DNA of 64,000 nt from JANMES01 sp038329865 (GCA_038329865.1 JBBQNK010000024.1:1-64000), one strand, 5' to 3'; shown: positions 7,449-16,113, counted from the stretch's first letter. Notes: a model not told the origin generated them from the sequence alone. A program made the numbers and translations.

Positions 7449-9588
7449 ACTCCTCTCTCGACCACCGCCCGGCCACCCAAGTTTCCGCCAGTGCACACGC
7501 GATGACGCCGAGCAGAAGCAATCCCCAGATTTCCCGCCCCGCTCGGCTGCCGGCCAGAATGTCGGCGATCGATGGGCCCGTTGGCTCGACGAGAGTGGCG
7601 TTCAGATCGCGTTGCAGCGACTTCCAGTCGGCGGCGCGAAGGGGCGTGAGGTCGGACTCTTCATTCGGGCTTGTTACGACGAACGGCACGATCGTTTCCT
7701 TCCCCTTCGCCGGCGCGAGCCGCATGCGATAGACGCCGGGCGCGTCGGTGCCGGCGAAACGGATTTCGGTTCGGTCGCCCTGCCGCTGTTGTTCGAGCGG
7801 AACGGATCGGCCGCCGGGCAACTGCATCGTCGCGGCGCGCGGCTCGCCGCCGGTCCAGGCGTATACGATCGGCGCGCCGGGCAAAAGATTGCGATCCGTC
7901 CCGCCGCCGGCGAGCCAGCGGACCGACGACTGCATGAACGGCAGATAAAAACTCGTGAGCGGAATCGTCGACCAGTCGGCATCGATCGGCCCGCTCAGCA
8001 GCATCACCCGCCCGCGGCCGACGGCGCACTCGGCGGCGAAGACGTCGCCGTTCGCGAGCGAGGCGATTGTTCGCGCGTCGCCGCGAAGTGGTTTGAGCTT
8101 GAACCATCGGCCGACCGTCGCCGGCGGGAGTTCCGATCGGCCTCGAAGGAATTGCAGGACCGGATGGGCCGGATCGATCTGGCCGAGCGTGGTCGGCTCA
8201 TCGGTTCCCGGCGGGGAGAGTTTCGCGGGCAGCCAGCCGGCGCCGTCGCGGAAGAGTTTTTCGTTGTAGTCGGCCGGTCGAGAAAGATTTCCCGGCGCGA
8301 CCATGACGCCGCCGCCGTCGTAGATGAACTGCTCGATGATCGTTGCCATCGCCGGGGAGAGCGCGGTCACATTCGCCAGCACCACGACCTGCGCCGCTGA
8401 GACTTCCGCCGAGGTGGCGGAATCGACCGGCACTACCGTCACCTTGCATGGGTCCGACCCGGTTTTCCCCGCGGCGGCGAACGGCTGGAGCGCCACCGTC
8501 GCGAAATAGCTCTCGGCCGACAGCTTGGGCGGTCGCTCGTCGCCGCTGAGAATCAGCACGCGCGTCGCGTCGGAAATATCGACCGCCAGATCGAACGAAT
8601 CATCCGCCGAGAGACCAATCGATGGGCCGGGCGTCGGCTGGATCGCCGCCGTCACCACTTGCAGACCGGATTCGTAGAAACGCGCGGTGAGTCGGATCGG
8701 CACAGTGCTGTCGGGCGGGCAATCGACCGTTCCCTTGCCGACTTCGCGCCCGCCGACATTCAGCGCGACTGGCACCGCCGGCCGGCGCACCGCGCCGTAG
8801 TTACGGATCTTCGCCTCGAACTCGATCGGCTGATCGCGGACGATCGGCGGGTTGAGAATTGTCAGGCCCTGCACGGCCAGATTGTCTGCCGCCACTCCGC
8901 CGACGGGGACGATCATCAGCGGCGTCGGCGCGCTGTCGCGCGAGAGGCGCGAGCGCCACGCGGATCGAAAGGCAGTGTCAACTTCGCGCCAACTGATCGC
9001 CTGACGATCGGAGATCACCAGCAGACGACGGTTGGTCGCCTCGGGGCGGTTTAGCAGATCGCTCGCCTTGGCCATCGCCTCGGCGAGATTCGCCCGGCCG
9101 GCGGGTTTGAGCGAAGTGATTTCCTCGGCGATGCGCGAAAGGTCCGTCGTCCACACCGGCGAATGCCCCGCCGGCCCGGCGACGACGACGGCGGCTTCGT
9201 CGCCCTTCTGCATCGACGTGAGCACTTGAATCGCCGCCTGGCGGATCAGCTCCGCCCGCGACTTGCCGTTCTCCACGACCGCCGTTGACAGCGAGCCGTC
9301 GACGACGATCACCGTCGACAAATGCCCGCCGCTCGCGACGGCGGCGAACGACTCGCTCACCAGCGGCCGGGCCAGCGCGATCGCCAGCAAAGACACCAAC
9401 AGCATTCGCAACAGCAGCAATAAAATCTGCTTAAGCCGAGTGCTCTGCCGCTGCCGCGGGTCGGCCCCCTGCAGGAACATCATGGCCGCCCAATCCACGG
9501 TGCGAAACCGGCTGCGGCTGAGCAGATGCAGCACGATCGGCAACATAGCGCCGCCAAGGCCTGCGAGCATGAGAGGGTTCAGGAACAT
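7447..9588 (-). CDS. BatA-like membrane protein with VWA domain
   Basis: Residues 1-80 are the BatA N-terminal module, with a first membrane segment (PLMLAGLGGAMLPIVLHLL), the basic RSRFRTVDWAAMMFL stretch, and a second segment (ILLLLLRMLLVSLLAIALA). A von Willebrand A-like domain follows, with VVDGSLST giving a DxSxS metal site. The middle is a long beta-rich periplasmic region and the end carries another hydrophobic segment (LLLLGVIACALAETWVAG). Proteins of this kind accompany MoxR ATPases and DUF58 proteins, as here, and are thought to work in envelope stress or complex assembly. The start codon directly abuts a 7-mer hairpin, so no separate ribosome-binding site is visible. Confidence 0.85.
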   Translation of the reverse strand: MFLNPLMLAGLGGAMLPIVLHLLSRSRFRTVDWAAMMFLQGADPRQRQSTRLKQILLLLLRMLLVSLLAIALARPLVSESFAAVASGGHLSTVIVVDGSLSTAVVENGKSRAELIRQAAIQVLTSMQKGDEAAVVVAGPAGHSPVWTTDLSRIAEEITSLKPAGRANLAEAMAKASDLLNRPEATNRRLLVISDRQAISWREVDTAFRSAWRSRLSRDSAPTPLMIVPVGGVAADNLAVQGLTILNPPIVRDQPIEFEAKIRNYGAVRRPAVPVALNVGGREVGKGTVDCPPDSTVPIRLTARFYESGLQVVTAAIQPTPGPSIGLSADDSFDLAVDISDATRVLILSGDERPPKLSAESYFATVALQPFAAAGKTGSDPCKVTVVPVDSATSAEVSAAQVVVLANVTALSPAMATIIEQFIYDGGGVMVAPGNLSRPADYNEKLFRDGAGWLPAKLSPPGTDEPTTLGQIDPAHPVLQFLRGRSELPPATVGRWFKLKPLRGDARTIASLANGDVFAAECAVGRGRVMLLSGPIDADWSTIPLTSFYLPFMQSSVRWLAGGGTDRNLLPGAPIVYAWTGGEPRAATMQLPGGRSVPLEQQRQGDRTEIRFAGTDAPGVYRMRLAPAKGKETIVPFVVTSPNEESDLTPLRAADWKSLQRDLNATLVEPTGPSIADILAGSRAGREIWGLLLLGVIACALAETWVAGRWSREE

Positions 9589-9675
9589 AGGACTTAGGAC
9601 TTAGGACTTAGGACTTAGTGAGGTCTCGCGAAGAAATTTCTTCACTAAGTCCTAAGTCCTTAGTCCTAAGTCCTA
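9589..9675. repeat. Hairpin with 7-mer arms (AGGACTT unit)
   Basis: The left arm (9589-9621) is four AGGACTT units; the right arm (9642-9675) is the complement with a one-base slip. It fills the whole gap between two minus-strand genes. Its outer TAG is the stop codon of the DUF58 gene, and its other end touches the ATG of the BatA-like gene. Confidence 0.93.
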
Positions 9676-10563
9676 CCTCACCATCCTTCGATGTAAAAAT
9701 CCCGTCACCGAATCGATCAACGGCACATCCGTATGAAACGTGCTGAATTCCGCGCCCAGCGCCGAGCAGTCTTTCTGCAATTGTTCGCGGTGTGCCTGGA
9801 AATTCGCCAGATACATTTTCCGCGCCATGGCCGGCTCGAAGAGTTGGGGGCGTTCGCCTTCAAGGCCGCGGAAGCGGCTCCAGTTTTTGAAGGGGAAGGT
9901 TTCTTCGTCGCGATCGAGCACGCGGAGGACGATCGTTTCATGGCGGTCGTGGTGCAGATGCGCCAGCCCGTCGCGCAGGAGCTTGGCGGGGGCGAGCAGG
10001 TCGGAAATCAGGATCACCAGCGAGCGGCGCTCGAGGCGATTGGCGATTTCATGCACGGCGTCGGCGAGCGAACTATGGCCGCGCGGGGTGGCGCGCTCGA
10101 GCAGGTCGACGACGCGCGAAAGCTGGCTCGTCGATGCGTGCGGCGGGAGGAATTCGTCCAGCCGCTTGCTGAAAAGGCCCATGCCCACGCTCTCGGTCTG
10201 CCCGAGCATGAGATACGCCAGCGCGGCCGCGAGCTTGGCGGCGTAATCAAACTTGCTCGTGCCGCTGCCGGCATACGCCATGCTGCCGCTGCAGTCGAGC
10301 AGCAGCATGCAGCGGAGATTGGTCTCCTCGTCGTACTCTTTGATGTACGGCCGATTGGTGCGACCGAGCACGCGCCAATCAAGCCGGCGCGGGTCATCGC
10401 CGGGCGTGTAAATCCGGTGCTGGCGGAACTCGACGCTCGCTCCTTTCACCGGCGAACGGTGCTGGCCGATGGTGGAGCCTTCAACGACGCGGCGCGCGCT
10501 GAGCTGCAGATGGTTGAGCTTTTCAACCAGGTTGGGCTCGAGATATCGGGAGACGTAGGCCAT
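9673..10563 (-). CDS. DUF58 domain protein
   Basis: The 296-residue cytoplasmic protein contains the DUF58 core VEFRQHRIYTPGDDPRRLDW near residue 45. A von Willebrand A-like fold follows: LLLDCSGSM provides a DxSxS metal site near residue 90 and VILISDLL is a later strand. DUF58 proteins are encoded beside MoxR ATPases and BatA-like proteins and are assumed to be their partners. Here the BatA-like gene lies immediately downstream and moxR is 2.5 kb upstream on the same strand, with a pseudokinase and an esterase between. The stop codon TAG is part of a 7-mer hairpin. The biochemical role of the family is not firmly known. Confidence 0.9.
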   Translation of the reverse strand: MAYVSRYLEPNLVEKLNHLQLSARRVVEGSTIGQHRSPVKGASVEFRQHRIYTPGDDPRRLDWRVLGRTNRPYIKEYDEETNLRCMLLLDCSGSMAYAGSGTSKFDYAAKLAAALAYLMLGQTESVGMGLFSKRLDEFLPPHASTSQLSRVVDLLERATPRGHSSLADAVHEIANRLERRSLVILISDLLAPAKLLRDGLAHLHHDRHETIVLRVLDRDEETFPFKNWSRFRGLEGERPQLFEPAMARKMYLANFQAHREQLQKDCSALGAEFSTFHTDVPLIDSVTGFLHRRMVR

Positions 10564-10590
10564 ATCAATATTCGTTCTGAAGACGGAATT

Positions 10591-10682
10591 AACATAGAGA
10601 CACAGAGAAACAGAGAGAACGCAGAAGAGGCAAACAAAGAATTTTCTCTGCGCTTTCTCTGTGCCTCTGTGTCTCTGTGTTC
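10591..10682. repeat. Hairpin with 8-mer arms (ACACAGAG unit)
   Basis: The left side carries ACATAGAG, ACACAGAG and AAACAGAG; the right side carries the reverse complement (CTCTGTGC, CTCTGTGT, CTCTGTGT). It sits between the pseudokinase and DUF58 genes. The same unit builds the arms at 45390-45557. Confidence 0.9.
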
Positions 10683-10700
10683 AACATTCTTTTCTCCGAT

Positions 10701-11480
10701 TCACCGTCCGACCATCCGATAAATCCCCCAAGCCATCGCCCCGCCGAAAATCGCCACCGCAATTGCCGCCGCCAAAATGCTGTACCGCACGCCGGTGTCG
10801 GAGTCGATCGAATGGTGCTCGTCCGGCACGGCGGCGGAGTCGACGGAGACGGACAACCTCGCCGCGAGCGTTCGCAGCGGCAGCTTGTGGTCAGCCGCAT
10901 CTTTCACGGCTCGGCCCAGAACGCTTTGCTGCTGGCCGCTCACTTCCATCAGGCGGGCGAGCAGTTCGATCACGGCGGCGTTGTCGAGCGACGGGTCGTC
11001 GTATAGCAGCGGGCTGATATGCGTGAGGCGGATGTTGCCGCGCGAATCGACGATCACGTTGTTCGGGCTTATCCGCCCGTGCACGATGCCGAGCGCGTGC
11101 AGCGACTCGACGACGAGGATCAGCTCGCGCGCCAGCCGGCCGATCGCGGGGAGAGACGTTTTGTTCTTCGTGACGTACCGGTCGATCGGCAGGCCGTCGA
11201 TGTCGTCCCAGACGGCGAAGAGGTAGGGAATATCGCGCTCGACTGAGTGGAGATTCGCCACGCCAGGGTGGGCGAGCTCACGCACGCGTGAGAGGCGTGC
11301 GTGAATGCCCGGATGAAGCTGGCCGCGCTGAAGGCAGTCGTTGTCGAAAAGCTTGAGAACGACGGCCTTATCCCCCGGCCCGAGCGCGCGGTACGCGGTG
11401 GCGGACAACGCCGACAGAATCCGGTAATCGCCGATCGAATCGACCGGCGGCGAAGTTGGCTTGCGAAGTTCAGCAGCCAC
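10701..11480 (-). CDS. Membrane-anchored pseudokinase (Ser/Thr kinase fold)
   Basis: The 259 residues follow a Hanks-type kinase. VVLKLF carries the ATP-binding lysine and YLFAVWDDIDGLPI fits the hinge. However, the catalytic loop HRDxKxxN has become HGRISPNN, so Asp and Lys are lost, and the DFG position reads THIS. Both catalytic aspartates are therefore missing and phosphotransfer is unlikely. A single transmembrane helix (SILAAAIAVAIFGGAMAWGI) closes the protein, leaving the kinase-like domain in the cytoplasm. It lies between an esterase gene and DUF58 in a MoxR/VWA neighbourhood, so a scaffold or sensor role is a reasonable guess. Confidence 0.8.
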   Translation of the reverse strand: MAAELRKPTSPPVDSIGDYRILSALSATAYRALGPGDKAVVLKLFDNDCLQRGQLHPGIHARLSRVRELAHPGVANLHSVERDIPYLFAVWDDIDGLPIDRYVTKNKTSLPAIGRLARELILVVESLHALGIVHGRISPNNVIVDSRGNIRLTHISPLLYDDPSLDNAAVIELLARLMEVSGQQQSVLGRAVKDAADHKLPLRTLAARLSVSVDSAAVPDEHHSIDSDTGVRYSILAAAIAVAIFGGAMAWGIYRMVGR

Positions 11481-11686
11481 GATGGATAAAGTTTGACCGA
11501 GTGCGGCGGATTCGGCAAATGAGATTCGGTTTGCAGCGTTTAGGCGACCTTAGGGCGTACGATTTTGTCCACGAATAACACGAATACTCTCGAATGGCCT
11601 CTTGATTGGTCAAGATTCGAGTTATTCGTAGTTAATATTCCGCTTTGAACGTGACGATCTGCACCGCAACTTAAGTGAACTACCAC

Positions 11687-12598
11687 CTACTTCGCGTCAA
11701 CCGACTTGAAAAAATCCACGATCCGCTTCCGCGCGCCTTCCGGCACTTCATGCCCGCCGGGGTGGATGAACGCGATCACCGGCGGGCCGGTTTTGCTGGT
11801 GTATTCGGTGCACAGATCGCCGGCAGGCTTGCCGTCGGGGTCGCAGCCGTTGAGTTTACGGTCGGCTTCGATGGTTTTCTGCTGGCCGGGGAATTTCACC
11901 AACGGGTCATTCTCGCCGGCCACGTGCAGCACGGGCTTGGGTTTCATCAATTTCATGTCTTTGACGTCGAGGTCCGCGGCGATCGGTGCGAAGGCGGCGA
12001 TCTCGTCCCCTCGCGCGCACCACAGCACGTAAGCGAAGAACCCGCCGTTGGAATGGCCCATCACGTAGACTCGCTTTTCGTCGACGTGGTAGTCGGCCTT
12101 CACGGTCTTAAGCATCGCGTCGAAGAATTCGAGATCGCGATCGTTCTGATCGCCGATGCTTTTCTGCCAGCCTGACTTTTTCCCGTCCGGGTCAATCTGC
12201 GGCGAAGGCGTGGGCAGGCCCTGCGGGTAGACGCAGACTGCCTCGGGCCAAAGATCGTGAATGTCGAACTTGCGGGCGGAATATGTTTCGTTCCCGCCGT
12301 GCCCATGGAATGCAAAAACCACCGGCGGACTTTCGGACGGCGTCGCGGGAACGTAGACGAGCGCCTCCCGCGTCGTACCGCCTACGGTCCACGTCATGGT
12401 TTTGAGCTTGGAGTTGTCTGCCGCGCCTTGGCCGCGTTTTTCGCGGGCTTCGCGGAATTTCTGCAGATCAAATCGGCGACCGGCCGGAGCGGTGGTCTGG
12501 CCGCGCGGAGCGGGGGTACGAACAGGTTCAGCAGCGGTGGCGATCACACAGCAAACGAGGCAGACGAGCGCAACGATCAGGGAGATATACCGCGACAT
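11687..12598 (-). CDS. Secreted esterase of the polyhydroxybutyrate depolymerase / feruloyl esterase type
   Basis: A signal peptide (about residues 1-22, ending in TAAAE) and a proline-rich linker precede an alpha/beta-hydrolase. VVFAFHGHGG forms the oxyanion region, MGHSNGGFFAY contains the nucleophile serine (GxSxG), GENDPLV the acid, and HPGGHEVP the histidine. These match the LpqC-type esterase family, which cleaves polyhydroxybutyrate or feruloyl esters. The true substrate is unknown. The upstream side is a 443-bp gap full of palindromes. No other polyester genes are nearby, so a plant- or detritus-ester role is as likely as polyester turnover. Confidence 0.85.
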   Translation of the reverse strand: MSRYISLIVALVCLVCCVIATAAEPVRTPAPRGQTTAPAGRRFDLQKFREAREKRGQGAADNSKLKTMTWTVGGTTREALVYVPATPSESPPVVFAFHGHGGNETYSARKFDIHDLWPEAVCVYPQGLPTPSPQIDPDGKKSGWQKSIGDQNDRDLEFFDAMLKTVKADYHVDEKRVYVMGHSNGGFFAYVLWCARGDEIAAFAPIAADLDVKDMKLMKPKPVLHVAGENDPLVKFPGQQKTIEADRKLNGCDPDGKPAGDLCTEYTSKTGPPVIAFIHPGGHEVPEGARKRIVDFFKSVDAK

Positions 12599-12666
12599 TC
12601 GATCCTCCTTCTGTGACGACTAGTGCGCATCACTTTCACTTGCATCGCATGACTTTTCATCAACGT

Positions 12667-12735
12667 CATCCTGCGGTACTCCGAAGGATCCAGCCCACTA
12701 CGTGGGGAAGCTCGATCGTTCGGAGTACCTCAGAT
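12667..12735. repeat. Dispersed repeat, CCGAAGGATC type
   Basis: It begins CATCCTGCGGTACTCCGAAG and ends TTCGGAGTACCTCAGATGG, so its ends pair with each other. It closely matches the copies at 1137-1190 and 54425-54486. Confidence 0.75.
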
Positions 12736-12776
12736 GGGGTCAAATAGTCCAAAGAGCATGCCTTACGCTACGGCGT

Positions 12777-12855
12777 CATTCCGAGGTACTCCGAGGAATC
12801 TCGGGAATTCGAGCGATTTTCGTCGTTCCGAGATCCCTCGGAGTACCTCGGGATG
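12777..12855. repeat. Inverted repeat (CCGAGGTACTCCGAGG arm)
   Basis: The left arm is 12777-12806 and the right arm 12826-12855, pairing almost completely around a 19-nt loop. It shares the GGTACTCCGA core with the preceding repeat. Confidence 0.85.
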
Positions 12856-12962
12856 ACGGTCGATGGGACTTTTAGTCACTCTCTCAGGATGACGATGTAC
12901 CTGAAGGTGAAATGCTCTAACACATTGAACGAATGAAGCGGATGATTATTCCGCGGGAGTAA

Positions 12963-13028
12963 CTACGTAGCCGCGAACGCGAGTTCGCGGGAATTGAATG
13001 CCGGCGAACTTGCGTTCGCGGCTACGTA
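12963..13028. repeat. Inverted repeat (CTACGTAGCCGCGAACGC arm)
   Basis: The outer arms CTACGTAGCCGCGAACGC and GCGTTCGCGGCTACGTA(A)G pair, with an inner GAGTTCGCGG / CCGGCGAACTTG pairing around a short loop. It ends 14 nt before the moxR stop codon and may act as a terminator. Confidence 0.85.
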
Positions 13029-13041
13029 AGAGATTCACGAT

Positions 13042-14076
13042 TCACAGCAGTTTCTCACCCTTCCCGCGCGGAACGAGCGTCAAAATCTTCTGAATGATCT
13101 GCTCAACGGTAATGCCTTCCGCTTCCGCGTTGAAGTTCGCGATGATGCGGTGACGCAACACCGGGGCAGCGACGGCTTCGATGTCTTCGACGGTCACGAA
13201 CAATCGTCCGCGCATCAGCGCCAGCGCCTTGCCGGCCAGCACGAGGTATTGCCCCGCCCGCGGGCCTGCGCCCCAGCTGAGCCAGTGGCGGACGAAATCG
13301 CTCGCGCCGGGTTCGTTCGGTCGCGTGGCGCGGACGATATCCAGCGCGTAGTGATACACATGATCCCCCACCGGCACGCGGCGGACGATGTCCTGCAATT
13401 CAACGATCTTTCTTGCGTCGATGATCTTCTGAACCTTCGGCATCGCGCTGCCGGTGGTTCGTTTGAGGACCTCGAGCTCTTCGTCGCGGGCCGGGTAGTT
13501 GACCATCGTCATGAACATGAACCGGTCGAGCTGCGCCTCGGGCAGCGGGTACGTGCCCTCCTGCTCGATCGGGTTTTGCGTGGCCAGCACGAAGAACGGC
13601 GTCGGCAGATCGAACGTGCGATTGCCGACGGTCGTCTGGCGCTCCTGCATCGCCTGGAGCAGCGCCGACTGAGTCTTGGGCGGTGTGCGGTTGATTTCAT
13701 CGGCCAGCAGCATGTTGGCGAAGATGGGGCCGCGCTGGAACTCAAATTTGCGCCGGCCGCTGTCGGGGTCTTCCTGTAAAATGTCCGTGCCGGTGATGTC
13801 GCTCGGCATTAAATCGGGCGTGAATTGAATGCGCTGGAATGAAAGATCCATCGCCCCCGCCAACGTGCTGATCAACAGCGTTTTCGCCAACCCGGGCACG
13901 CCCTGCATGAGACAGTGGCCGCGCGCGAAGATCGCGATGAGCAATTCCTCAATCACGCCTGTTTGGCCGACGATGACTTTGCCGAGTTCATTTTGCAATT
14001 GGTGATACGTCTCGGCGAGATACCGAGCGGCGGTGACGTCGGCGTGGGAGGCGAGGGATTCGGTGGAGATGGACAT
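13042..14076 (-). CDS. MoxR-family AAA+ ATPase
   Basis: The 344-residue ATPase has a Walker A GVPGLAKT near residue 59, Walker B LLADEINR followed by TPPKTQSALLQAMQERQ, and sensor 1 FVLATQNPIEQEGTYPLPEA, all typical of MoxR. A C-terminal lid domain follows (about 230-344). MoxR proteins act as chaperone-like ATPases with VWA-domain partners. Suitable partners (DUF58 and the BatA-like protein) are encoded downstream on the same strand. A 20-bp hairpin separates it from the upstream membrane-protein gene. It may be co-transcribed with the sigma-factor genes above, though palindromes lie in each gap. Confidence 0.95.
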   Translation of the reverse strand: MSISTESLASHADVTAARYLAETYHQLQNELGKVIVGQTGVIEELLIAIFARGHCLMQGVPGLAKTLLISTLAGAMDLSFQRIQFTPDLMPSDITGTDILQEDPDSGRRKFEFQRGPIFANMLLADEINRTPPKTQSALLQAMQERQTTVGNRTFDLPTPFFVLATQNPIEQEGTYPLPEAQLDRFMFMTMVNYPARDEELEVLKRTTGSAMPKVQKIIDARKIVELQDIVRRVPVGDHVYHYALDIVRATRPNEPGASDFVRHWLSWGAGPRAGQYLVLAGKALALMRGRLFVTVEDIEAVAAPVLRHRIIANFNAEAEGITVEQIIQKILTLVPRGKGEKLL

Positions 14077-14092
14077 AGTTTTTACTGGTGAT

Positions 14093-14151
14093 TGATGAGT
14101 GGTGATTGACGGAAGTCAGCGGTGCGGCCCGCCGTCAATCACCACTCATCA
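14093..14151. repeat. Hairpin with 7-nt-based arms (GGTGATT/GATGAGT units)
   Basis: The 20-nt arms at 14093-14112 and 14132-14151 are perfectly complementary. GGTGATT appears twice, 14 nt apart. The same unit builds the hairpin at 30959-31020, so this family has two copies in the window. Confidence 0.9.
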
Positions 14152-14170
14152 CGTTTCACTTCACCATTCC

Positions 14171-15139
14171 TCATGGCTTAAGAACGCGCAACCCCGTCAC
14201 GACCACAGCTTCGCTCTTTTCGCCGCCGGTTCGGATCAATCTAATCCCGACGTACCGCGGCTGCGTCGGCGAGAGTTGGTTTGGACCGGCCCAGAGGCGC
14301 TGCTTGCCGCCGTTCATGTCAATCATCGCCAAGTCGCGGTTGAAGATGATGCGAACGGTTCGCTCCTTGGTGTTGGCCGAGCGTTCGACCTGCCCTTCTG
14401 AGAGGCCGCTGGGAAGAAAGACCTGTGCGATCGGTCCTTTGCTCTGCCAAACAAGCTCGTGGCTGCTGCTGCCGCGATCGGTGGAGAAATCGGGCTTGTC
14501 GGTGACGAAGAGTTGCAGGGTGAGATCTTCTACCGGGCGATTGACGCGTACGTTCGCCTCGATGGCGATCGGCTGATCGGCCGAGATCGGCGAAGTCCAG
14601 TAGACGCCGCCACCGAGCGTCGCCTTAGTGCCGGGAATGCTCGCGCGAAGCCCGTGAGCGGTGTCGAGCGGCAACGATCCGATGGGCGACCATTCCGCAG
14701 GGAGCGGGCCGTCGAATTTCAGCGTCTGGAGCGGCGTGGCGAACATCGTGCTGGTTAGCTGTTCGAGTCCTGGCGACGGCTTTTCTGTCCCGGGGATCAG
14801 CAGGTAAGCGATCAGCCCGAGCACGACGACGATCGCCACCGCCGAAAGCGCCGCCACCCACGTCGTCGTCGGCAACCCGCTGCCGGTGGACTCGGCCTGT
14901 TCGTCGATCCGCGTAAACAGCTTTCGAGTAAAGCCGGCGCCGGCCCTCACGGTGCGGTACTCGCGGCCGCTCTCCAGATTGTCGCGGGCGGTGATGAGCG
15001 CGTCGTACTCGCTCCCTTCCGCGCCGCGCGCCCGAATCTGCGCGACGGCTTGGCTCCACTGCGGACTCCCCGGGCCGGCGCGCAGCGCGTCGGTCAGGAG
15101 CGTGAAGAGTGGGTCGGATTCGATGGCGGTGTCTGGCAT
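14171..15139 (-). CDS. Single-pass membrane protein encoded after the ECF sigma factor
   Basis: I place the start at the ATG at 15139 (MPDTAIESDPLF); the longer frame begins with a GTG inside a repeat. About 100 cytoplasmic residues precede one transmembrane helix (WVAALSAVAIVVVLGLIAYL). An external domain of about 190 residues contains ADQPIAIEANVRVN, resembling a laminin/LamG-type beta-sandwich. Being encoded directly after a sigma factor and having one membrane pass fits an anti-sigma regulator, but no zinc-binding anti-sigma motif (HxxxCxxC) is present. The role is inferred from context only. Confidence 0.75.
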   Translation of the reverse strand: MPDTAIESDPLFTLLTDALRAGPGSPQWSQAVAQIRARGAEGSEYDALITARDNLESGREYRTVRAGAGFTRKLFTRIDEQAESTGSGLPTTTWVAALSAVAIVVVLGLIAYLLIPGTEKPSPGLEQLTSTMFATPLQTLKFDGPLPAEWSPIGSLPLDTAHGLRASIPGTKATLGGGVYWTSPISADQPIAIEANVRVNRPVEDLTLQLFVTDKPDFSTDRGSSSHELVWQSKGPIAQVFLPSGLSEGQVERSANTKERTVRIIFNRDLAMIDMNGGKQRLWAGPNQLSPTQPRYVGIRLIRTGGEKSEAVVVTGLRVLKP

Positions 15140-15148
15140 GGGGTTTAG

Positions 15149-15288
15149 AACCACGGAGGCTCGGAGGCACGGAGGCGCCCGCGACGCTCGAATGCACTCC
15201 GCCCGTCCAAAACAGAAAGGAAAAAATATTGATGATTAATCGGCGCAGGATGTCGAATGCCCCTCCGTGTCTCCGTGCCTCCGTGGTT
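15149..15288. repeat. Hairpin with 8-mer arms (CACGGAGG unit)
   Basis: The left arm reads CACGGAGG, CTCGGAGG, CACGGAGG (15149-15178). The right arm (15261-15288) is the reverse complement (CCTCCGTG type). The loop is about 80 nt. It fills the gap between the sigma factor and the membrane protein. Confidence 0.9.
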
Positions 15289-15296
15289 AATTTTCT

Positions 15297-16010
15297 TCAT
15301 GATTCCGAACTCCCCAGCATTTTCCCCAGCCGCTTGAGTCCATGGAACATTCGCGATCGCAGCGTCACCGCTTTGGTTCCGGTGATCGATTCCATTTCTG
15401 CGTAGCTCATGTCCTGAAAAACGCCGAGCACGATCACTTCCTTCTGATCACTCGGCAGGTCGTCCAGCGCCTTGAGCATGCGGGCGATTTCTTCGCGCTT
15501 CTCCAAGTCGTCGGTCGCGCGGGCGGCCACCTCATAGGGGTTGCCGCTCATGTCTATACCGTCGAGATGCAGTTCCGTGACATTCCGCACCGGCGATCGC
15601 TTTTTTCGCCGGGCGTTGTTGATGGCTAAATTTCGGCCGATCGTGAAAAGCCAGGTGCTGAACTTCTGCGGGTACCGGTACGTGGCGGCGAAGCGGAAGG
15701 CGCGGAGGAAGACCTCCTGGCCGATCGATTCGACGTCTTCAACATTTCCGAGCATGCGGTAGAGATAGGAAAGGACCGAGCCGCAGTATCTTTCGTAGAG
15801 GAGTGCGTAAGCCTGCTTGTCGCCCTGCTGGGTCCGGCGCATCAGGTCTTCATCCGTGCTGCGGCCCAGGGCGACGGGAGTGAAATCCGCCTGTTCATGC
15901 GGATCGGCTGCATCTTTCGCACCAGCGACGACTTGCGCACCGTTGGACGGCGCGCCGGCCGGCTTGGCGGGCGGATTGGGGCGGGCGGGCTTTTCCGGAC
16001 TTCGAGGCAT
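15297..16010 (-). CDS. ECF-type RNA polymerase sigma factor (sigma-70 family)
   Basis: Region 2 lies at about residues 65-135 (QAYALLYERYCGSVLSYLYR, then IGQEVFLRAFR and FSTWLFTIGRNLAIN). Region 4 is at about 170-232 (LPSDQKEVIVLGVFQDMSYA, then the helix-turn-helix ITGTKAVTLRSRMFHGL). The first 50 residues are a proline- and alanine-rich extension rather than a domain. ECF sigma factors redirect polymerase to a small regulon, often with an anti-sigma partner encoded next door; the downstream membrane protein is the candidate. The gene diverges from the RNase P RNA gene. Confidence 0.93.
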   Translation of the reverse strand: MPRSPEKPARPNPPAKPAGAPSNGAQVVAGAKDAADPHEQADFTPVALGRSTDEDLMRRTQQGDKQAYALLYERYCGSVLSYLYRMLGNVEDVESIGQEVFLRAFRFAATYRYPQKFSTWLFTIGRNLAINNARRKKRSPVRNVTELHLDGIDMSGNPYEVAARATDDLEKREEIARMLKALDDLPSDQKEVIVLGVFQDMSYAEMESITGTKAVTLRSRMFHGLKRLGKMLGSSES

Positions 16011-16048
16011 CAGTTTTCACTGGCATGGAATTTCACTCGCAAACCCAT

Positions 16049-16064
16049 GCCGGCTGAAGCCGGC
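16049..16064. repeat. Short dispersed palindrome GCCGGCTGAAGCCGGC
   Basis: A perfect stem of GCCGGC with a TGAA loop, in the gap between the sigma factor and RNase P RNA. Nearly the same palindrome is embedded in the glycerate kinase coding sequence at 60624-60641. Confidence 0.8.
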
Positions 16065-16113
16065 ACGCCGCTGTAACGAGCGTATCAGGCCCGGCGGCAT
16101 TTTCCAGCCAAGA

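Larger units (their letters stand above)
12599..13041. other. 443-bp gap made largely of dispersed palindromes
   Basis: No gene was seen between the esterase start and the moxR stop. At least three foldable repeats occupy most of it: 12667-12735, 12777-12855 and 12963-13028. The remaining bases show no clear promoter. Confidence 0.7.

Noticed and set aside
9589..9675. CRISPR-like array because of short tandem repeats.
   Set aside because: Units are only 7 nt with no unique spacers, and the arms are inverted. No cas genes are present.
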